This document shows, one piece after another, positions 1-9,334 of a stretch of 53,300 nt of DNA. Position numbers and translations under genes: made by a program. The stretch is from an uncultured Clostridium sp. (GTDB taxonomy: Bacteria > Bacillota > Clostridia > TANB77 > CAG-508). Position 1 is the stretch's first letter. Each line of letters starts with the position of its first letter. A model generated the notes under the pieces. It did not search any database and was not told the DNA's origin. It saw only the letters and a list, made by a program, of their open reading frames with translations. The stretch lies in assembly GCA_947569365.1 (NCBI GenBank), contig CANOSM010000011.1, forward strand, positions 1-53,300. The letters run 5' to 3'.

Positions 1-147
1 AAGTTTATTTCAATATCTATATATACTATTTGGAATTTACTTTGTTAATTTACTAGTAAAAATTAATCTGCAAAATTTTCTATTTTTCTTTATTTTTTTT
101 TATTTTTATGATAAACTGCTTTTAAATTATAATTAGGAGGGATAATT

Positions 148-402
148 ATGGAACTAAAAAAATGTCCTCGTTGTGGAAATTTTTATAATTCTGAACTACA
201 TGTTTGTCAGGATTGCAAAACAAACGAAAATTTAGATGTTGATAAATTAAAAGGTTATATTGAACAATATGGAATTAATAACTCAGCAGAAGAAATGTCA
301 ATAAAAACAGGAGTAAATGTAAAAAATATTAATAGATACTTACAATGCTCAGAAAATTATGGAATTGATATCCAAGGTTATAGAGGAGATTCACAACTTT
401 AA
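148..402 (+). CDS. Small zinc-ribbon protein, YvyF-like
   Basis: An 84-residue protein with two CxxC knuckles (CPRC near residue 6, CQDC near residue 20) that should bind one zinc ion. The rest is a short helical segment resembling a helix-turn-helix. The layout resembles the YvyF/TIGR03826 proteins found in flagellar regions, but no flagellar gene is nearby, so a regulatory role is inference. The start is set by a strong AGGAGG about 7 bases upstream. It lies 25 bases before tyrS and is probably co-transcribed with it. Confidence 0.8.
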   Translation: MELKKCPRCGNFYNSELHVCQDCKTNENLDVDKLKGYIEQYGINNSAEEMSIKTGVNVKNINRYLQCSENYGIDIQGYRGDSQL

Positions 403-427
403 TATAAATATTCAATAGGAGGAATAT

Positions 428-1648
428 ATGGACACAAGTGTATTTGACACATTAGAAGAAAGAGGATATGTAGAACAATTAACACATCCAGAAGAGATAA
501 AAGAACTATTTAAGAAAAAAGGCGTTCCTTTTTATATAGGAATAGACCCAACAGCAGATAGTCTTCATGTAGGACATTTTATATCACTTATGGTTGCATC
601 TCATATGCAAAAAGCTGGACATAAGCCTATAATACTAGTAGGTGGTGGAACAGCAATAATAGGAGATCCATCTGGTAAAACAGATATGAGAAAAATGCTT
701 ACAGTAGAAGATATAGACCATAATGTTGAATGTATAAAAAAACAAGCTTCAAGATTTTTAAACTTTGAAGGAGAAAATGCAGCAATAATAGTCAATAATG
801 CAGATTGGCTTCGAGATTTAAATTATTTAGATTTTATGAGAAATGTAGGAATTCATTTTTCAATTAATAAAATGCTTGCAGCAGAATGTTATAAAAATAG
901 ATTAGAACAAGGACTAACATTTTTTGAAATTGGATATATGCTTATGCAATCATATGACTTTTTATATCTACATGATAATTATGGATGTAAATTGCAGATG
1001 GGTGGAAATGACCAATGGTCTAATATCATAGGAGGAGTAGAACTTATTAGAAAGATAGGAAGTGATGATTCTTATGGTTTCACATTTAAGCTTCTTACAA
1101 CAAAAGAAGGTAAAAAAATGGGAAAAACAGAAAAAGGAGCATTATGGTTAGACCCAGAAAAGACATCTCCATATGAATTTTATCAATACTGGAGAAATGT
1201 TGGTGATGAAGATATCCAAAATGTAATGAATTTATTAACATTCTTACCTGTAGAACAAATAAGAGAATTAACTAAATACAAAGATGAAAGAATAAATGAG
1301 GCTAAAAAAATAGCTGCTTTTGAGATAACAAAATTAGTACATGGAGAAGAAGAAGCCAAAAAGGCAGAAGAAGCTACAAATGCATTATTTGAAGGAAAAG
1401 GAAATCTAGAAAATATTCCTACTGTAGAAATTGAAAATAGAGATATATCTATAGTAGATGCACTAGTTATTTCTAAAATTGCACCATCAAAAGGTCAGGC
1501 AAAAACATTAGTTTCTCAAGGTTCAGTATCTATAAATGATAAAAAAATAGAAGATATAAATTATAAACTAGCAGATGAATTTAATGATGGATATGCAATA
1601 TTAAAAAAAGGAAAAAAAGTATTTTACAAATTAGAACTAAAGAAATAG
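428..1648 (+). CDS. tyrS: Tyrosyl-tRNA synthetase
   Basis: Charges tRNA-Tyr with tyrosine in the cytoplasm. This is a 406-residue class I synthetase of normal length. The HIGH-type motif reads HVGHF near residue 48, the KMSKS-type loop reads KMGKT near residue 230, and the C-terminal 65 residues form the S4 RNA-binding domain. The tyrosine-binding GIDPTADSLH segment is intact. The ribosome site AGGAGG sits directly before the ATG. I see no T-box leader upstream; the gene seems to be read with the small zinc-ribbon gene in front. An inverted-repeat terminator follows. Confidence 0.97.
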   Translation: MDTSVFDTLEERGYVEQLTHPEEIKELFKKKGVPFYIGIDPTADSLHVGHFISLMVASHMQKAGHKPIILVGGGTAIIGDPSGKTDMRKMLTVEDIDHNVECIKKQASRFLNFEGENAAIIVNNADWLRDLNYLDFMRNVGIHFSINKMLAAECYKNRLEQGLTFFEIGYMLMQSYDFLYLHDNYGCKLQMGGNDQWSNIIGGVELIRKIGSDDSYGFTFKLLTTKEGKKMGKTEKGALWLDPEKTSPYEFYQYWRNVGDEDIQNVMNLLTFLPVEQIRELTKYKDERINEAKKIAAFEITKLVHGEEEAKKAEEATNALFEGKGNLENIPTVEIENRDISIVDALVISKIAPSKGQAKTLVSQGSVSINDKKIEDINYKLADEFNDGYAILKKGKKVFYKLELKK

Positions 1649-1664
1649 ATAGACTAAAATAAAA

Positions 1665-1707
1665 AAAGCTTAAACAATACATATTTAAAGTTTAAGCTTT
1701 TATGTTT
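1665..1707 (+). terminator. Rho-independent terminator after tyrS
   Basis: A perfect 11-bp inverted repeat (AAAGCTTAAAC at 1665-1675, GTTTAAGCTTT at 1690-1700) follows the tyrS stop. The T-tract is short, so termination may be leaky. Confidence 0.75.
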
Positions 1708-1734
1708 GACAAAAAATAAAACTCTATGTATAAT
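1706..1734 (+). promoter_or_regulatory. Consensus sigma-A promoter for the RNA at 1741
   Basis: TTGACA at 1706-1711 and TATAAT at 1729-1734 are separated by exactly 17 bases, a perfect match to the housekeeping consensus. Transcription should start near 1741, where the structured RNA begins. Confidence 0.85.
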
Positions 1735-1740
1735 GTAATA

Positions 1741-1950
1741 AAGATAGAAAATAAGAACGTACAGAAATGTGCGTTACCAAATATCATTGATATACACCAC
1801 ATTGCTGGCCAAAGCAAAATGTGATGTATTTTTTATTGCCTATTATTAAGAATATTAAAAAATCTAACATATAAACAACACCTCCAATCTCTCAACAAAA
1901 GTTGAGAAATCAAAGGTAACACTCACATCTACTTTTCTTATTTTCTATCA
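1741..1950 (+). ncRNA. Abundant structured RNA candidate (about 210 nt; 6S-like or raiA-like)
   Basis: There is no open frame here, but the sequence is highly structured. A perfect 15-bp closing helix pairs 1743-1757 with 1935-1949. Inside it GTTACC (1773-1778) pairs with GGTAAC (1915-1920), next to partly paired ATGTG and CACAT tracts. Two hairpins fill the centre: a long one at 1792-1829 with a GGCCAA loop, and a 7-bp stem with an AAAA loop at 1890-1907. With the perfect promoter this looks like a strongly expressed RNA. The size and closing helix would fit 6S RNA or the raiA RNA class; I cannot decide between them by eye. Confidence 0.65.
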
Positions 1951-2137
1951 ACACCCACTATATAATATTTTTCTACTTTATTCAAGCAAACAAATTAAAT
2001 TTATTTTTTAAAATTAATTATAATAGTGATAAAAAAGTATAATTAACATATATGATTAAAAAGTACTTATTAAAATAAAGAAAAAGTAATATAATGAAGA
2101 AGATTATTGTAAATATTATTATGGAAAGGAAAATAGA

Positions 2138-2668
2138 ATGGAGTTTAACATATTATATACAATTAATAGTTTGCATAATGAAATATTAGATAAAATAATG
2201 ATATTAATAACAAGCTTAGGAAATTCTGGATTTATATGGATACTAATAGCTATTATTTTGACTTTAAAAGAGAAAACAAGAAAATGTGGAATTTTGATGT
2301 TAGTTTCAATGTTTATAGGAGTTATAATCGGAAATATATTTATAAAAAATCTAGTTGCAAGACAAAGACCTTGCTGGATTGATGAAAATATAAAATTATT
2401 AATAAAATGTCCTAAAGACTATTCATTTCCATCAGGACACACTATGGCATCTTTTGCAGCATCAACAATTATATGGTTATATAATAAAAAAATTGGAATA
2501 ATAACAATATGTTTATCATTTTTGATAGCCTTTTCTAGAATGTATTTATTTGTTCATTTTCCAACAGATGTTATAGCAGGAATGTTACTTGGTATAGCTA
2601 TTGCTTTATTAGTATATTATAGCTATAAAAAATTTGAAAGATATCAAATAGAGAAAAAGAAATCATAA
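2138..2668 (+). CDS. PAP2-family membrane phosphatase
   Basis: A 176-residue integral membrane phosphatase of the PAP2 superfamily, which removes phosphate from lipid phosphates such as undecaprenyl pyrophosphate. All three signature motifs are visible: KNLVARQRP near residue 71, PSGH near residue 98 and SRMYLFVHFPTD near residue 130, with the catalytic His in the third. About five hydrophobic helices surround them. Length is usual for bacterial members. GGAAAGG precedes the ATG. It stands alone between the RNA and the prepilin-like gene; the exact lipid substrate is not visible. Confidence 0.9.
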   Translation: MEFNILYTINSLHNEILDKIMILITSLGNSGFIWILIAIILTLKEKTRKCGILMLVSMFIGVIIGNIFIKNLVARQRPCWIDENIKLLIKCPKDYSFPSGHTMASFAASTIIWLYNKKIGIITICLSFLIAFSRMYLFVHFPTDVIAGMLLGIAIALLVYYSYKKFERYQIEKKKS

Positions 2669-2790
2669 TCATAATATACATTAATGTTTATAAATATAAG
2701 ATATAGATTATTTTTATAATATTATTGAATAACAATTTTGTAAATGATATTATAATATAAAAATATAAATAATATAAAGGATGAATGCAA

Positions 2791-3264
2791 ATGATAAAAA
2801 ATAATAGAGGAATAACATTAGTAGCATTAATAGTTACTATAATAGTATTAACAATACTTGCAGGAATAACAATAAGAATGGCAGTTGGAGAAAATGGAAT
2901 AGTAGATACAGTAAAGGATGGAACAAAAAAAACAGAAGTATCAACAGAGATAGAACAACTAAATACAATAGTTACGCAAAGCTTAAATGATGCTGTAATA
3001 GATGGATATGGTTCAGTTATTACTATGAGAAATTTATATAATGCAATAAAAGATGTTAATGGATATAATAATGATGGAACATTAAAAGTAAGTATTCAAA
3101 AAAATGAAGATGGAAGTATAAATTTTGTATTTAAAGATTCTTTAAGAATGTATACTATATCAAAAGAAGGCTCAATAGATGAAAATTATAAAACCGTGCA
3201 ATCTTTAGATGAAATAAATGATAATTTTAAAGATATTACAGATGCAGAAATGATACAAGAATAA
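2791..3264 (+). CDS. Prepilin-like protein with type IV pilin N-terminus
   Basis: The N-terminus has a short basic leader ending in Gly, followed by ITLVALIVTIIVLTILAG, which has the shape of a class III signal sequence cut by a prepilin peptidase and assembled into type IV pili or pseudopili. The remaining roughly 120 residues are soluble and unrecognised. I chose the ATG at 2791 because the AAAGG site at 2776-2780 sits about 10 bases before it; an in-frame ATG at 2785 is too close. The usual Glu5 is not evident. No pilus assembly genes are in the window. Confidence 0.75.
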   Translation: MIKNNRGITLVALIVTIIVLTILAGITIRMAVGENGIVDTVKDGTKKTEVSTEIEQLNTIVTQSLNDAVIDGYGSVITMRNLYNAIKDVNGYNNDGTLKVSIQKNEDGSINFVFKDSLRMYTISKEGSIDENYKTVQSLDEINDNFKDITDAEMIQE

Positions 3265-3338
3265 ATAAAGTATTGAAAAAAAAATAGTAATATAATATAA
3301 TATTTCAAAGAAAAAGAAAAAAATAAGGGGTATAGTGC

Positions 3339-4364
3339 TTGAAGAAAAATATAAAGAATTATAATATAGAAGACCTGAAAGAATTATTTTTAGAAATGAA
3401 TGAAAAACCATTTAGAGCAGAGCAAGTTTTTAAATGGATATATGAAGATAATGTAAGTTCATTTTCTGAGATGACTAATTTATCAAAAGAATTAAGAGAA
3501 AAGTTAGACAATGAATTTACAATTAATAATTTTAATATAATTAAGAAATTAGAATCAAAAGATGGAACTAAAAAATATCTATTTGATATATTAGATGGAA
3601 ATGCTATAGAAACAGTACTTATGGAATACAAACATGGATTTTCAATTTGTGTATCATCACAAGTAGGATGTAAAATGGGATGTAAATTTTGTGCTTCTAC
3701 AGGAATACCTTTTGTAAGAAGTCTATCAGCAGGAGAAATTACAGAACAAATATTAGCAGTACAAAGAGATACTGGAATAAAAATATCTAATATCGTTTTT
3801 ATGGGAATAGGAGAACCACTTGATAATTATGATAATGTTATAAAAGCAATAAGAATCATAAATAATCCTAAAGGATTAAATATTGGAGCAAGACATATTA
3901 GTGTATCAACTAGTGGGTTAGTTCCAAAAATATATAAACTAGCAGAAGAGAATATTCAATGCACTTTATCAATTTCTTTACATAGTGCAGATAATATTAA
4001 AAGAAGTGAAATGATGCCAGTAAATAATGCATATAATATACAAGAGCTAATAAAAGCTTGCAAAGATTATATAAAAATTACAAATAGAAGAGTTTCTTTT
4101 GAATATGCTCTTGCAAAGGAAAATAATGATAATTTAGACGATGCAAAAAAACTTGCGAATCTTCTAAAAGGAATGTTATGTCATGTCAATTTAATTCCTA
4201 TAAATAAAATAGATAATGGAAAATATAATAAAAGTACAAATGAAAACATAATTAAATTTAGAGATTATTTAAATGATAAAGGAATAGTAGCAACAATTAG
4301 AAGGGAGTTAGGTTCAGATATAGATGCTGCATGTGGACAGCTTCGAAAACAGAACTTAAAATAG
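3339..4364 (+). CDS. rlmN: Dual-specificity 23S rRNA/tRNA adenine-C2 methyltransferase
   Basis: A radical-SAM enzyme that methylates C2 of A2503 in 23S rRNA and A37 of some tRNAs. The 4Fe-4S motif reads CKMGCKFC near residue 108, and the glycine-rich MGIGEPLDNY motif follows near residue 151. The second methylating Cys is in the C-terminal AACGQL. Length (341 residues) is normal. The start codon is TTG, with AAGGGG 8 bases upstream. It heads the conserved rlmN-prpC-prkC group; prpC follows 11 bases after its stop. Confidence 0.96.
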   Translation: MKKNIKNYNIEDLKELFLEMNEKPFRAEQVFKWIYEDNVSSFSEMTNLSKELREKLDNEFTINNFNIIKKLESKDGTKKYLFDILDGNAIETVLMEYKHGFSICVSSQVGCKMGCKFCASTGIPFVRSLSAGEITEQILAVQRDTGIKISNIVFMGIGEPLDNYDNVIKAIRIINNPKGLNIGARHISVSTSGLVPKIYKLAEENIQCTLSISLHSADNIKRSEMMPVNNAYNIQELIKACKDYIKITNRRVSFEYALAKENNDNLDDAKKLANLLKGMLCHVNLIPINKIDNGKYNKSTNENIIKFRDYLNDKGIVATIRRELGSDIDAACGQLRKQNLK

Positions 4365-4375
4365 GAGAGTATTTA

Positions 4376-5104
4376 ATGAAAGTTTTTACAAAAACAGATA
4401 TAGGTATGACAAGAACCATGAATCAAGATAGTTATTCTGTATCTAATGAAGAAAGCTATAAATTATATATATTAGCAGATGGAATGGGAGGATATAAAGG
4501 TGGTGAGATTGCAAGCAAAGTTGCAGTTACTGCTGTAGAAAAATATATTAAAGAAAAGTTTTTGATTATAACTAAAGATAAAGAAACAATTCTTAATATG
4601 ATAAATGATGCTATAGAATTTGCTAATACAGCGATTTTTGATGAATCAAGACATGATATAGAACTTCATGATATGGGAACTACAATTGAAGTTTGTATGA
4701 TATATAAAAATAAATTATATATAGGGCATGTTGGAGATAGCAGAATATATAGAATTAGAAAAAATATAATTAGGAAACTGACAACAGACCATAGTTATGT
4801 AGAAAAATTAGTAAAAGATGGAGAAATAACAAGGGAACAAGCTTTTAACCATCCAAAGAAAAATTTATTAATTAAGGCACTTGGAACAAATGGAAAAGTA
4901 GAACCTGAAATTTTATATAAAGCTTTAGCAAAAGACGATATATTAGTTATTTGTTCAGATGGACTAACTAATATGCTAAGAGAAGATAAAATTTTAGAAA
5001 TAATAAAAGAAAATGAAGATAAAGCAGTAGATAGACTAATAACTGAGGCAAATGAAGCAGGGGGATTAGATAATATAACTGTAATTTTAATAATTAATAA
5101 GTAA
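4376..5104 (+). CDS. prpC: PP2C-type protein phosphatase
   Basis: Removes phosphate from Ser/Thr residues phosphorylated by the neighbouring kinase PrkC. The metal-binding motifs of bacterial PP2C are present: NQDSY near residue 16, [11 protein letters not shown] near residue 35, GHVGDSR near residue 115, SDGLTN near residue 190 and LDNITVI at the end. I place the start at ATG 4376, preceded by AGGAGA at 4363-4368, which gives 242 residues; a longer in-frame start would overlap rlmN. The prkC gene follows about 30 bases later. Confidence 0.95.
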   Translation: MKVFTKTDIGMTRTMNQDSYSVSNEESYKLYILADGMGGYKGGEIASKVAVTAVEKYIKEKFLIITKDKETILNMINDAIEFANTAIFDESRHDIELHDMGTTIEVCMIYKNKLYIGHVGDSRIYRIRKNIIRKLTTDHSYVEKLVKDGEITREQAFNHPKKNLLIKALGTNGKVEPEILYKALAKDDILVICSDGLTNMLREDKILEIIKENEDKAVDRLITEANEAGGLDNITVILIINK

Positions 5105-5133
5105 GTAGTTTTAAAATTGAGGAGAGAAAAATT

Positions 5134-7159
5134 ATGAACCTAATAGGGAAAATGCTAGCAAATAGGTATGAAATTCTAGAGAAAATAGGAAATGGTGGAA
5201 TGGCAACAGTTTATAGGGCCAAATGTCATGTTTTAAACCGATTTGTAGCTGTAAAAGTATTAAAAGATGAATTTATAACTGATAATGAATTTATTAAAAG
5301 ATTTGAAACAGAAGCTCAATCAGCAGCAAGTCTTACACATCCTAATATTGTATCTATATATGATGTAGGTAATGAAGGTGACATATATTATATTGTAATG
5401 GAGCTAATACAAGGTAAAACATTAAAAGACATAATAATAGAAGATCGGAAAGCTTTCTTGGAAATGGTCTGTAAATATTGCAATACAAATTGCATCTGCT
5501 TTAGAGGCAGCACATAGACATAATATAATACATAGAGATATTAAACCACATAATATAATAATAACAGAAGATGGAATGGCAAAAGTAACTGATTTTGGTA
5601 TAGCAAAAGCTGTATCTAATTCTACAATTACGGCATTTGGAACAACTATTGGTTCAGTACATTATTTTTCACCAGAACATGCAAAAGGCGGATATACTGA
5701 TGCTAAATCTGATTTATATTCTTTAGGTGTAGTAATGTATGAAATGCTAACAGGAAGAGTGCCATTTGATGCAGATACTCCAGTATCAGTTGCACTTATG
5801 CAAGTACAAGAAGAACCTATCGAGCCAATGAAATTAAATCCACAAATACCAATAAGTGTTGACCATATTATATTAAAAGCTATGCAAAAATCACCAAATG
5901 ATAGATATGCAAGTGCTACAGATATGCTAATTGATTTAAGTACAGCTTTGAAAAGACCAGATGATGATTTTGTTGTATTTGCACATAAACCAAATGATTA
6001 TCAAACACAAAGAATTTCTACTTTATATGATGTAGATGAAAAAGCTATACCATCATCAAGAGGAAGAGATGATGAAGAAAGATATAATAATGGAAATAAA
6101 AAAGAAAATAAATTTATTGAATTTTTCAAAAAACATGTTATTATTTCTATTATGTTAATTGGAATAATATTATTTGGATTAGCTCTAAGTGGCACAATAT
6201 TATTTATGAATTTATCACAAGATAAAGAAGCATATATACCAAACCTAGTAACAAATACTTCAGGAGATAGAATGACATTAGAAGAAGCTCAAAAAGTATT
6301 TGATGAAACAGCATTTAAAACAGAACTGCAAGTAAAATATGAAATATCATCAGAAGTAGAGCCTGGATATGTAATAAGACAAGATCCTGAATACAGTACA
6401 ATAAATAATATGAGAATGAAACTTACACAAGAATTTACTATTTGGGTAAGTAAAGAAAAAGAAAAAGCTGAAACACCAAAGAATGAGGATATTGTTGGAA
6501 AAGAACAAGATGAGGTTTTAGAGAAACTAAAAGAACTTGGATTTACTAATGTAAAAGTTGAAGAGGAAAATCATGCGACATTAAAAGAAGGATTAGTAAT
6601 TAAGTTAAGTTCAGAAGGAAAAGAACAATATGTAGATGATGAAATCATTGTTTATGTAAGTGTTGGAGATGGAAAAATAGATGTACCAGATGTTCGTAAT
6701 AAAACAGAAAAAGAAGCAACATCAGAACTTAAAGAAGCAGGATTTAAAGTTAAGATTAAATATGACTTAAATAAAAATAAAGAAGATGGAATTGTATTAA
6801 AACAAAGTGCTACAAAAGCATCAGAAGGAAGTACAATTACTATAACAGTAAATAAATATCCAAAAGATGTATCAGCAAGTGTAACAATAGATGTTGCATC
6901 AATAACTGGATATGAACAGCTACCAGATGAAGAAGGAAATGTAATTCCAGCAGAAACTGTTAAAGTATCTATAAAAATTTCTAATGAAGATGGTGAGATA
7001 TTAAAGACAATAAGTAGATCAGTATCAAAAGATAATAAAGATTTCAACGTAGACTTTACTGGTAATGGAGAAGTAAAAATAGAAGTTTCTATTGGAGATG
7101 ATTATCAAGAGACATTTTCAATGAATTTAGATAAAGAAAAGAAAAAGGTTATAAAATAG
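5134..7159 (+). CDS. prkC: PASTA-domain Ser/Thr protein kinase, read through a +1 shift at CGG
   Basis: A membrane Ser/Thr kinase that senses cell-wall fragments. Corrected for one extra base it has 674 residues: glycine loop GNGGMATVY and Lys41, HRDIKPHN near residue 132, DFG near 150, a transmembrane helix near 335-360 and outer PASTA repeats to the end. In the raw sequence the zero frame stops at 5517. The break is an in-frame CGG codon (codon 105 at 5446-5448); dropping its C gives E-D-G-K-L-S-W and joins both kinase halves cleanly. Function therefore depends on recoding or on a sequence error. A 14-bp inverted repeat follows. Confidence 0.92.
5446..5449 (+). other. CGGA +1 recoding site in prkC
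   Basis: In-frame codon 105 is CGG (GAT CGGA AAG). Omitting the C gives GAT-GGA-AAG, Asp-Gly-Lys, and restores the kinase frame between the N-lobe and the HRD loop. Confidence 0.85.
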
Positions 7160-7180
7160 AAAAACAAATAAAATATTGCA

Positions 7181-7226
7181 AAAATAGGAATAAGGTACAA
7201 AATAAAACAAGTCTTATTCCTATTTT
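7181..7226 (+). terminator. Long inverted repeat between prkC and rpe
   Basis: A perfect 14-bp stem (7181-7194 with 7213-7226) with an 18-base loop and a short T-tract. It could be a weak terminator. Its arms contain AAAATAGGAAT and ATTCCTATTTT, the same half-sites as the palindrome before the PerR-like gene at 14143-14165, so it might instead be an operator. Confidence 0.5.
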
Positions 7227-7249
7227 AAAATAGAAGGGAATTTTTGTAT

Positions 7250-7912
7250 ATGGTACAAGTATCAACATCATTATTAAATTTAGATAAAGAGAACTCACTA
7301 AGAGCATTTTATGATTTGGAAGTTGCTAAAACAGATTTTTTTCATATTGATGTTATAGATGGAAATCTTACTAAAGGAAAAAGCAATAAAAAGATAATGA
7401 AAGAATATGCAATGCAAATAAAACATATATCTAATTTGCCACTAGATATTCATTTAATGGTAGAGGACATTAAATCAAATATAGAAGAATATATTCCACT
7501 AGAGCCAGACAGAATAACATTTCATATAGAAGCAGTAAAAAATAAAGAAGAAGCACTAGAAATAATTAAATTACTTAGAGAAAATAATATAAAAATAGGA
7601 ATAGCGATAAATCCAGAAACAGACTTAAATAAAATATATGATATTATAAATTATGTTCATATGGTTCTAATTATGACAGTAGAGCCAGGAAAAGGTGGAC
7701 AAGAACTTATTCCAGATACAATAAAAAAAGTAGAAGTATTAAATGAATATTTAAAATTAAATGATTTAGAAATAGATATAGAAGTAGATGGCGGAATAAA
7801 TGAGAAAACAATAGAAGATGTAAAAAAAGCAGGAGCAAATATATTAGTTGTTGGAACATATATAACAAAGTCAGATGATTTTAAAGAAAGAATTAACATT
7901 ATAAAAAGTTAA
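7250..7912 (+). CDS. rpe: Ribulose-phosphate 3-epimerase
   Basis: Interconverts ribulose 5-phosphate and xylulose 5-phosphate in the pentose phosphate pathway. It is a TIM barrel of about 220 residues with the family landmarks HIDVIDG, DIHLMVE, MTVEPGKGGQ and EVDGGINEKT, which hold the metal and phosphate ligands. The ATG at 7250 is preceded by GAAGGGA; an in-frame TTG at 7244 would sit too close. In Bacillus rsgA lies between prkC and rpe, but here rpe follows prkC directly after the inverted repeat. Confidence 0.93.
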   Translation: MVQVSTSLLNLDKENSLRAFYDLEVAKTDFFHIDVIDGNLTKGKSNKKIMKEYAMQIKHISNLPLDIHLMVEDIKSNIEEYIPLEPDRITFHIEAVKNKEEALEIIKLLRENNIKIGIAINPETDLNKIYDIINYVHMVLIMTVEPGKGGQELIPDTIKKVEVLNEYLKLNDLEIDIEVDGGINEKTIEDVKKAGANILVVGTYITKSDDFKERINIIKS

Positions 7913-7941
7913 ATTATATAATAATAAATAAGGGGGAAAAT

Positions 7942-9135
7942 ATGAAAATAAAAAATAAGATTATAGTTGTATTATTTTTACTTATTTCTTGTATAACGAC
8001 AATGTGCTTTGCAACTTCTATTGATAGTACTAATAAGATGTTAGATGAACAAACAGAAAACATAAAAGAGCAAGAAAAAACTATTCATCCAAGAGGAGAA
8101 TTAAATGAAACTAATATAAAGTCCGATATTGTAGATGCACTTTCATCAAGTGAAATAAAAAAACAGAATATTTATACTGCAAACAATAAATGTGAAATAG
8201 TAGATACTATTTATGGTAATGTTTTTGTAGCAGGAAATGAAATTAATATAAAATCTAATTACATAGCAGGGGATGTATTTTTATTTGGAAATACAATTAC
8301 AATAGATGAAAATGCTATAATTGATGGAAATGTTTATATTGCTGCACAACAAATTAATACAAATGGTACTATACATAGATCTTCATATATGATGGGAAAA
8401 ATAGTAAAACTTAATGAATCTGCTTATAACGGATATGATACATTTATATGTGGAGACACTATTGAAGTTGAAGGAGAAATGGCAAGAAATGCATATATTG
8501 GTGCAAATATATTAGAAGTTAAAAATACTGCTTTGATTAATGGCAATTTATCATATGAGGCAAGAGAAAAATCAGAAATTCCAAAGGGAAGTGTTAAAGG
8601 AAGAATTGATTTTAAAAAGATAATTGATGATGAAGAAGATATAAAAGAAATAATATTTGATTATGTAATAGATATGTTTAAAAATTTAATATTTACTCTT
8701 GTTATATTTATAGTTATATTATTAATGTCAAGAAACTTTACAGATAAAGCTCAGATTGCTATTTCTGGAAAGAATATATTTAAATCATTGGGAATAGGAT
8801 TACTTGGATTAATATTAGTTCCTATTATAGTAGTATTACTAATTGTAATGGGAGTAACTGCAAATGTTGGTGTATTATTAATATTTGCATATATAACAAC
8901 TTTAATAATTGCTAATGCAATTACAGCTATATCAATGTCAGCTTTAATAACGTCTAGAAAAACAGGTATGAAACTACCATTAGTAGTTCCGTTTATAGCT
9001 ATAGTACTTTGGGTATTAGAATCTATTCCATATATAGGAGCAATAGTATCATTCTTCTCAATTATAATTGGAATAGGAGTATTATTGCAAGGAGCTTTTT
9101 CGAAAAATGATATTATGGGAGAGAAAAATATATAA
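7942..9135 (+). CDS. Membrane protein with bactofilin-like beta-helix
   Basis: A 397-residue envelope protein. It starts with a cleavable-looking signal peptide (VVLFLLISCITTMCFA). Residues 80-215 are a run of short alternating repeats such as GNVFVAGNEINI and GDVFLFGNTITI, the pattern of the polymer-forming bactofilin beta-helix. The C-terminal 170 residues contain about four hydrophobic helices. I infer an extracytoplasmic beta-helix anchored by a membrane domain; the biological role is unknown. RBS AAGGGGG precedes the ATG. Confidence 0.75.
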   Translation: MKIKNKIIVVLFLLISCITTMCFATSIDSTNKMLDEQTENIKEQEKTIHPRGELNETNIKSDIVDALSSSEIKKQNIYTANNKCEIVDTIYGNVFVAGNEINIKSNYIAGDVFLFGNTITIDENAIIDGNVYIAAQQINTNGTIHRSSYMMGKIVKLNESAYNGYDTFICGDTIEVEGEMARNAYIGANILEVKNTALINGNLSYEAREKSEIPKGSVKGRIDFKKIIDDEEDIKEIIFDYVIDMFKNLIFTLVIFIVILLMSRNFTDKAQIAISGKNIFKSLGIGLLGLILVPIIVVLLIVMGVTANVGVLLIFAYITTLIIANAITAISMSALITSRKTGMKLPLVVPFIAIVLWVLESIPYIGAIVSFFSIIIGIGVLLQGAFSKNDIMGEKNI

Positions 9136-9148
9136 AGTAAAAGTTAAA

Positions 9149-9179
9149 AATAAAGCGAAGAAAAAGTCTTCGCTTTATT
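9149..9179. terminator. Bidirectional terminator
   Basis: A 13-bp perfect stem (AATAAAGCGAAGA / TCTTCGCTTTATT) with an AAAAG loop, flanked by A- and T-rich tracts. It lies between two convergent genes and can serve both; it overlaps the stop of the reverse-strand gene. Confidence 0.85.
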
Positions 9180-9303
9180 TTTGTCTTTTTTCATAATAAA
9201 TACAATCTGTTTCACTAGACAGATTTTTACCAATTGTATTATTACACTCGCACATACCATTATTTTGATAAATACAATCATAGCTACAATTAATATTTGC
9301 CAA
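9175..9303 (-). CDS. Small cysteine-rich protein
   Basis: A 42-residue protein starting MANINCSYDCIYQNN with five cysteines, resembling small Cys-rich proteins common in Clostridia whose function is unknown and which may bind a metal. It starts at a TTG preceded by AAGAGGTGATT at a proper distance. It lies immediately downstream of nth on the same strand. Confidence 0.7.
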   Translation of the reverse strand: MANINCSYDCIYQNNGMCECNNTIGKNLSSETDCIYYEKRQK

Positions 9304-9334
9304 AGTAATCACCTCTTAAGGTCTAGTATTTACA

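Noticed and set aside
5442..5453. AGATCGGAA at the prkC break resembles the start of a common sequencing adapter.
   Set aside because: Only nine bases match, the sequence continues naturally into kinase coding sequence, and the other nine breaks have no such resemblance.
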